IMG/VR virus record: IMGVR_UViG_3300042150_000006
Coordinates: 1-24,841 of that record
Strand: one strand, 5' to 3'
Origin: a virus
Length of the DNA stretch: 24,841 nucleotides
Shown here: in pieces, positions 22,727 through 24,841 of the stretch
Layout of the letters: every line of letters begins with the position of its first letter
Numbering within the stretch: position 1 is the first letter of the stretch
Program-made: the position numbers and the translations under genes
The notes under the pieces: generated by a model
What the model was told of the DNA's origin: nothing
The model's database searches: none
The model's input: the letters and a program-made list of their open reading frames with translations, nothing else

Positions 22727-22753
22727 GGACATTTAGCGGTGGAATTCACAGGC

Positions 22754-23167
22754 TTATGTGGAAACTGTGGAAGGCTCAGGCTTAACTACTCGCCGGGCTC
22801 CTTCGCGCGGCCCGCGCTTGGGTTGGCTCATGATCCGGATCCGCTCGAGCAGGTCGGCTGGCTGGCATTCGCGCAACACTGCGATGGCCTCCGGAGGGCA
22901 GCTTTCGGCTCTATCAACCAGCAACAGCACGGGAACATCGGGGCGCGCCCGTTTGAGCCGCGGGACCAACCACGCGCCGTCGACCACATGCGGGCAATCG
23001 TTCACTAAAACCAGGTCTATGCTCTGCGGTGCGATATAGGCCTTGAGCGCCTCGGCGGTGTTCCTGGCGGCGATGACTCTGTAAGCGTAAGTCACCAGCA
23101 GAAACCGACGCTCCATAAGCGTTTGCTCATCCTGATCAACCAAAAGAATAACGCGTTTCGGCCTCAT
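22754..23167 (-). CDS. CheY-like receiver domain protein, probably degenerate
   Basis: A 137-residue protein from ATG 23167, overlapping the previous stop as ATGA. The sequence follows the receiver fold: KRVILLVDQDEQTLMERRFL (4-23, acidic D11, D13, E14), YRVIAARNTAEALKAY (29-44), IDLVLVNDCPHVVDGAWLV (50-68, candidate phosphoacceptor D57 next to N56) and PDVPVLLLVD (76-85). The loop after D57 is one residue short, the conserved Thr/Ser is absent, and the conserved Lys near the end is not seen. There is no output domain, only a basic Pro/Arg tail. It may act by protein-protein contact. Confidence 0.6.
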   Translation of the reverse strand: MRPKRVILLVDQDEQTLMERRFLLVTYAYRVIAARNTAEALKAYIAPQSIDLVLVNDCPHVVDGAWLVPRLKRARPDVPVLLLVDRAESCPPEAIAVLRECQPADLLERIRIMSQPKRGPREGARRVVKPEPSTVST

Positions 23168-23496
23168 GCTTCGCCTTTCAGCGCGGCCTCGACGGCGTCC
23201 AGGGCGGCTTCGGCGCTGGTGATCCATCCAAGCTCCGGCTCCTTCAGTTCCGAATAGTCGTAGAGCTCGCCCTGCTGGCATGGCGGGCAGTACGATTCGC
23301 AGAGCGTTTGCAGCTGTTCATCCAAAACGGGCAGGGCTAGTTTGAGCGCAGCTGTTTGCTTTCGAATGGCCTCGCGAGCAGCAATCACTTCGGCCACCAA
23401 CTCAGTCAATTCGCGCGGCCTGATCTGTGCTGGAATCCGGCCATCGGTCCTGCTGGCGCGGGACTGCAGCCCGCGCAATTTCATTTCGTCGAGCAT
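23164..23496 (-). CDS. hypothetical helical protein with a CxxC pair
   Basis: A 110-residue protein from ATG 23496, preceded by GAGGGAA. It has a basic start (LRGLQSRASRTDGRIPAQIR), a long helix (ELTELVAEVIAAREAIRKQT), an ESYCPPCQQGELYDYSEL segment with one CxxC, and an Ala-rich end. A single CxxC could hold a metal as a dimer. No known family. It overlaps the receiver gene by 4 bases, so the two proteins are probably made together. Confidence 0.5.
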   Translation of the reverse strand: MLDEMKLRGLQSRASRTDGRIPAQIRPRELTELVAEVIAAREAIRKQTAALKLALPVLDEQLQTLCESYCPPCQQGELYDYSELKEPELGWITSAEAALDAVEAALKGEA

Positions 23497-23507
23497 TTTG
23501 GTTTCCC

Positions 23508-23735
23508 TCAGTTCAGCAGCCGGCCGACGCACTCGACCGATACCAGCCTGGCTGCCTTCATGGTGACGTAGTCACTCGAATCGGATAGCTGCGAGGCGAT
23601 GAAACTAGCGATCGAGCAGTCGTCGGGCGCGCGGAAATGGAAGTACTCGACCTTGTTGCTGATGGTCAGTTTGGCGCGCCACAGGTGCGTTAGCTCGGGT
23701 GACGGGTTCGGTGGAGGGTTCTTACCCACAGTCAT
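23508..23735 (-). CDS. hypothetical small protein
   Basis: A 75-residue protein with a Pro/Asn-rich start (GKNPPPNPSPELTHLWRA) and a beta/alpha body (KVEYFHFRAPDDCSIASFIA). ATG 23735 has AAGGAG almost touching it; GTG two codons later (23729) has better spacing and could be the true start. It is preceded by the 133-base gap with GGGTAG-type repeats. Not recognised. Confidence 0.5.
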   Translation of the reverse strand: MTVGKNPPPNPSPELTHLWRAKLTISNKVEYFHFRAPDDCSIASFIASQLSDSSDYVTMKAARLVSVECVGRLLN

Positions 23736-23757
23736 TCTCCTTCGTCGGCGGCATGGT

Positions 23758-23863
23758 CTTCTACCCTACCCGGTTTTACCGTGAATCTCCAACACTACCC
23801 ACCGCCTTGATCCCTAAATGGTTTAGTTCGATCTCTGGCCCTTGCTTCTACCCAGATTTACCG
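23758..23863. repeat. imperfect repeats in the SSB-downstream gap
   Basis: CTTCTACCCTACCCGGTTTT followed by ACCG (from 23758) and CTTCTACCCAGATTTACCG (23845-23863) are related copies in the same orientation about 85 bases apart. The core CTACCC occurs at further sites between them (CTACCC near 23795). The stretch 23736-23868 has no gene on either strand that I can support. It could be an operator, iteron set or part of an origin. Confidence 0.45.
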
Positions 23864-23868
23864 GAGCC

Positions 23869-24543
23869 TCAAAACGGGATGTCGTCGTCCGAGATCTCGG
23901 GGTTCATGCGATCTTCTGGCGGCTCGGTCTGGTCCCAGGCATCGGGCGCCTCGGGCTTGCCTTCGGGCTCGCCGGCCCCAGGCGCCGGCTCTTCGAAGAT
24001 CTGCCCATCGATCTTGCTGCGCAGCCAGCCGGGGAGTAGTTGGTAGGTCGACGTGTTCTCGGGCGTGTAAAGGAGCGCCGTGCCCTCGCAGATGATGGCC
24101 TTTGGGTCGATGCCCTTCGGAACTGGCCCGATGCCGGAAATGTTCGCGTAGGTTCGTTTCTCTTTTTTCGTGTGCATGACCATCAGCATGCATGGGCATC
24201 CGATGACAGTTCCAATATCGAACTTCGCGGCTTCCTCATCGGAAAATTCCAGGCCGCGCCAGGAGGCCAGCAAGTGTCGCAGGTTGGCCTTTTCGTTCAT
24301 GGACGCGGTGTAATCCTGGCCGATGAGGCGCGGCGCGTTCACCTTTTTGCCGTCCTTTTCGAACTGGTAGCGTTCGTTGGGCAGCTGAAACCGCAGGTAG
24401 ACTTTGGGCTTTGGGTCGGGGAAACGGCCGGAGCCTGGCTGGATGCCGAGCCACACGATCATGTCGCAGACGGCGATGTGGGAGCCGGCTGGCACCGGCT
24501 CGATTTCGATGGATGTTTTCACGGGAAGCGTCCAGGGTGACAT
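23869..24543 (-). CDS. single-stranded DNA-binding-like protein with SSB-type acidic tip
   Basis: A 224-residue protein starting at ATG 24543, 1 base or less after the upstream stop, with GAGG about 6 bases ahead. The body (about 1-160: VYLRFQLPNERYQFEKDGKK, NEKANLRHLLASWRG and TYANISGIGPVPKG) does not look like a bacterial SSB but fits a phage OB-fold replication protein. A Pro/Glu-rich linker (about 180-212) leads to EISDDDIPF, identical at its end to the E. coli SSB tip that binds SSB-partner proteins. It probably coats ssDNA and recruits host replication and repair enzymes. Confidence 0.65.
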   Translation of the reverse strand: MSPWTLPVKTSIEIEPVPAGSHIAVCDMIVWLGIQPGSGRFPDPKPKVYLRFQLPNERYQFEKDGKKVNAPRLIGQDYTASMNEKANLRHLLASWRGLEFSDEEAAKFDIGTVIGCPCMLMVMHTKKEKRTYANISGIGPVPKGIDPKAIICEGTALLYTPENTSTYQLLPGWLRSKIDGQIFEEPAPGAGEPEGKPEAPDAWDQTEPPEDRMNPEISDDDIPF

Positions 24544-24841
24544 CTAAACCTCTTCGCTTTCTAAATCGTCTTTGATGCATTCCAATACGGAGGCGGGAAG
24601 GCTTTCAAGTTCGGCGTAGCTGAGCCGTGACCACCATGCCCAGCGGTCGGCGTCGCTGAGCCCTGACCACAATGCCCAGCGGTCGGCGTCGCTGAGCCCT
24701 GACCACCATGCCCAGCGGTCGGCGTCGCTGAGCCCTGACCACCATGCCCAGCGGTCGGCATAGCTGAGCCCTGACCACAATGCCCTGCGGTCGGCGTCGC
24801 TGAGCCGTGACCACCATGCCCAGCGGTCGGCGTCGCTGAGC
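24544..24841 (-). CDS. Trp-rich 12-residue tandem repeat protein (5' end beyond window)
   Basis: The frame is open to the window edge and ends in TAG at 24544, immediately before the SSB-like ATG. It contains at least six copies of a 12-residue unit with consensus LS(D/Y)ADRWA(W/L)WSG. A non-repeat C-terminus follows (ELESLPASVLECIKDDLESE), acidic at the end. A TTG at 24780 could be an internal start, but repeats continue upstream, so the real start is probably outside. Each unit has Trp at three fixed places, suggesting a solenoid or amphipathic stack. Other frames through the repeat are also open because 36 is divisible by three; this frame is preferred for its sensible C-terminus and tight link to the next gene. 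Not recognised. Confidence 0.55.
   Translation of the reverse strand, partial: LSDADRWAWWSRLSDADRRALWSGLSYADRWAWWSGLSDADRWAWWSGLSDADRWALWSGLSDADRWAWWSRLSYAELESLPASVLECIKDDLESEEV
24613..24841. repeat. 36-bp tandem repeat array
   Basis: Six full units begin at 24613, 24649, 24685, 24721, 24757 and 24793, with a partial seventh at 24829 that continues past the window. Units differ at few positions (for example GTC/GTA/ATA near the start of the unit, CCACC/CCACA, CCCAG/CCCTG). There are no spacers, so it is not a CRISPR array. It lies in the coding region of the Trp-rich protein. Confidence 0.9.

Noticed and set aside
24613-24841. CRISPR array
   Set aside because: The 36-bp units are directly adjacent with no unique spacers and encode a regular peptide repeat.

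Overview
The window is a stretch of a tailed, siphovirus-like bacteriophage or prophage, GC-rich throughout, with two convergent gene blocks. Positions 1-15907 on the + strand carry the late tail and host-interaction genes. Positions 24841-15962 on the - strand carry a replication, recombination and DNA-modification block. No terminase, capsid, integrase, repressor, tRNA or rRNA lies inside the window, so free phage and integrated prophage cannot be told apart. The style of the secreted beta-sandwich and glycine-rich proteins and of several small proteins hints at a soil Acidobacteriota-like host; this is a weak inference from sequence flavour only.

The + strand begins with the end of a neck/head-tail gene. 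Small tail-completion genes, the major tail protein and a tail-assembly chaperone pair follow. The pair is joined by a canonical -1 programmed frameshift (A AAA AAC at 2274-2280 with a GC hairpin 8 nt downstream). Next come the tape measure protein (814 aa) and a tail-tip set in the order DUF2460-like, DUF2163-like, NlpC/P60 peptidase, 1222-aa J/Phage-tail_3-like hub. This order matches gene transfer agents and many alphaproteobacterial-type siphophages. Downstream lie fibre-like genes. Two of the fibre-like proteins (11831, 13506) and a third small protein (14719) start with Sec signal peptides, which is unusual for virion parts. A small membrane protein and a CxxC protein close the block, followed by a terminator-like hairpin at 15907.

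The - strand block, read in its own direction, starts with a protein made of 12-residue Trp-rich tandem repeats. Then come an SSB-like protein ending in DDDIPF, three small proteins (one a CheY-like receiver), a replication initiator-like protein, a helper-sized protein, a DUF5131 (Gp37/Gp68) protein, a RusA resolvase, and a truncated DPPY-type methyltransferase. An unknown acidic protein and an ASCH-like protein follow. From the replication initiator to the 231-aa protein, eight genes are joined by seven consecutive short overlaps, so they are probably one translationally coupled operon.

The far end of the block (17857-15962) looks like accessory cargo: a zinc-ribbon protein, a DUF3309-like hydrophobic peptide, a membrane-anchored protein, the 3' end of an IS1595/ISXO2-type transposase, a 43-aa Lys/Arg-rich protein overlapping it, and a compact cytosine methyltransferase-like protein. 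No stretch longer than 300 bases lacks a gene; the largest intergenic gaps (1897-2001 and 23736-23868) hold regulatory-looking structure described below.
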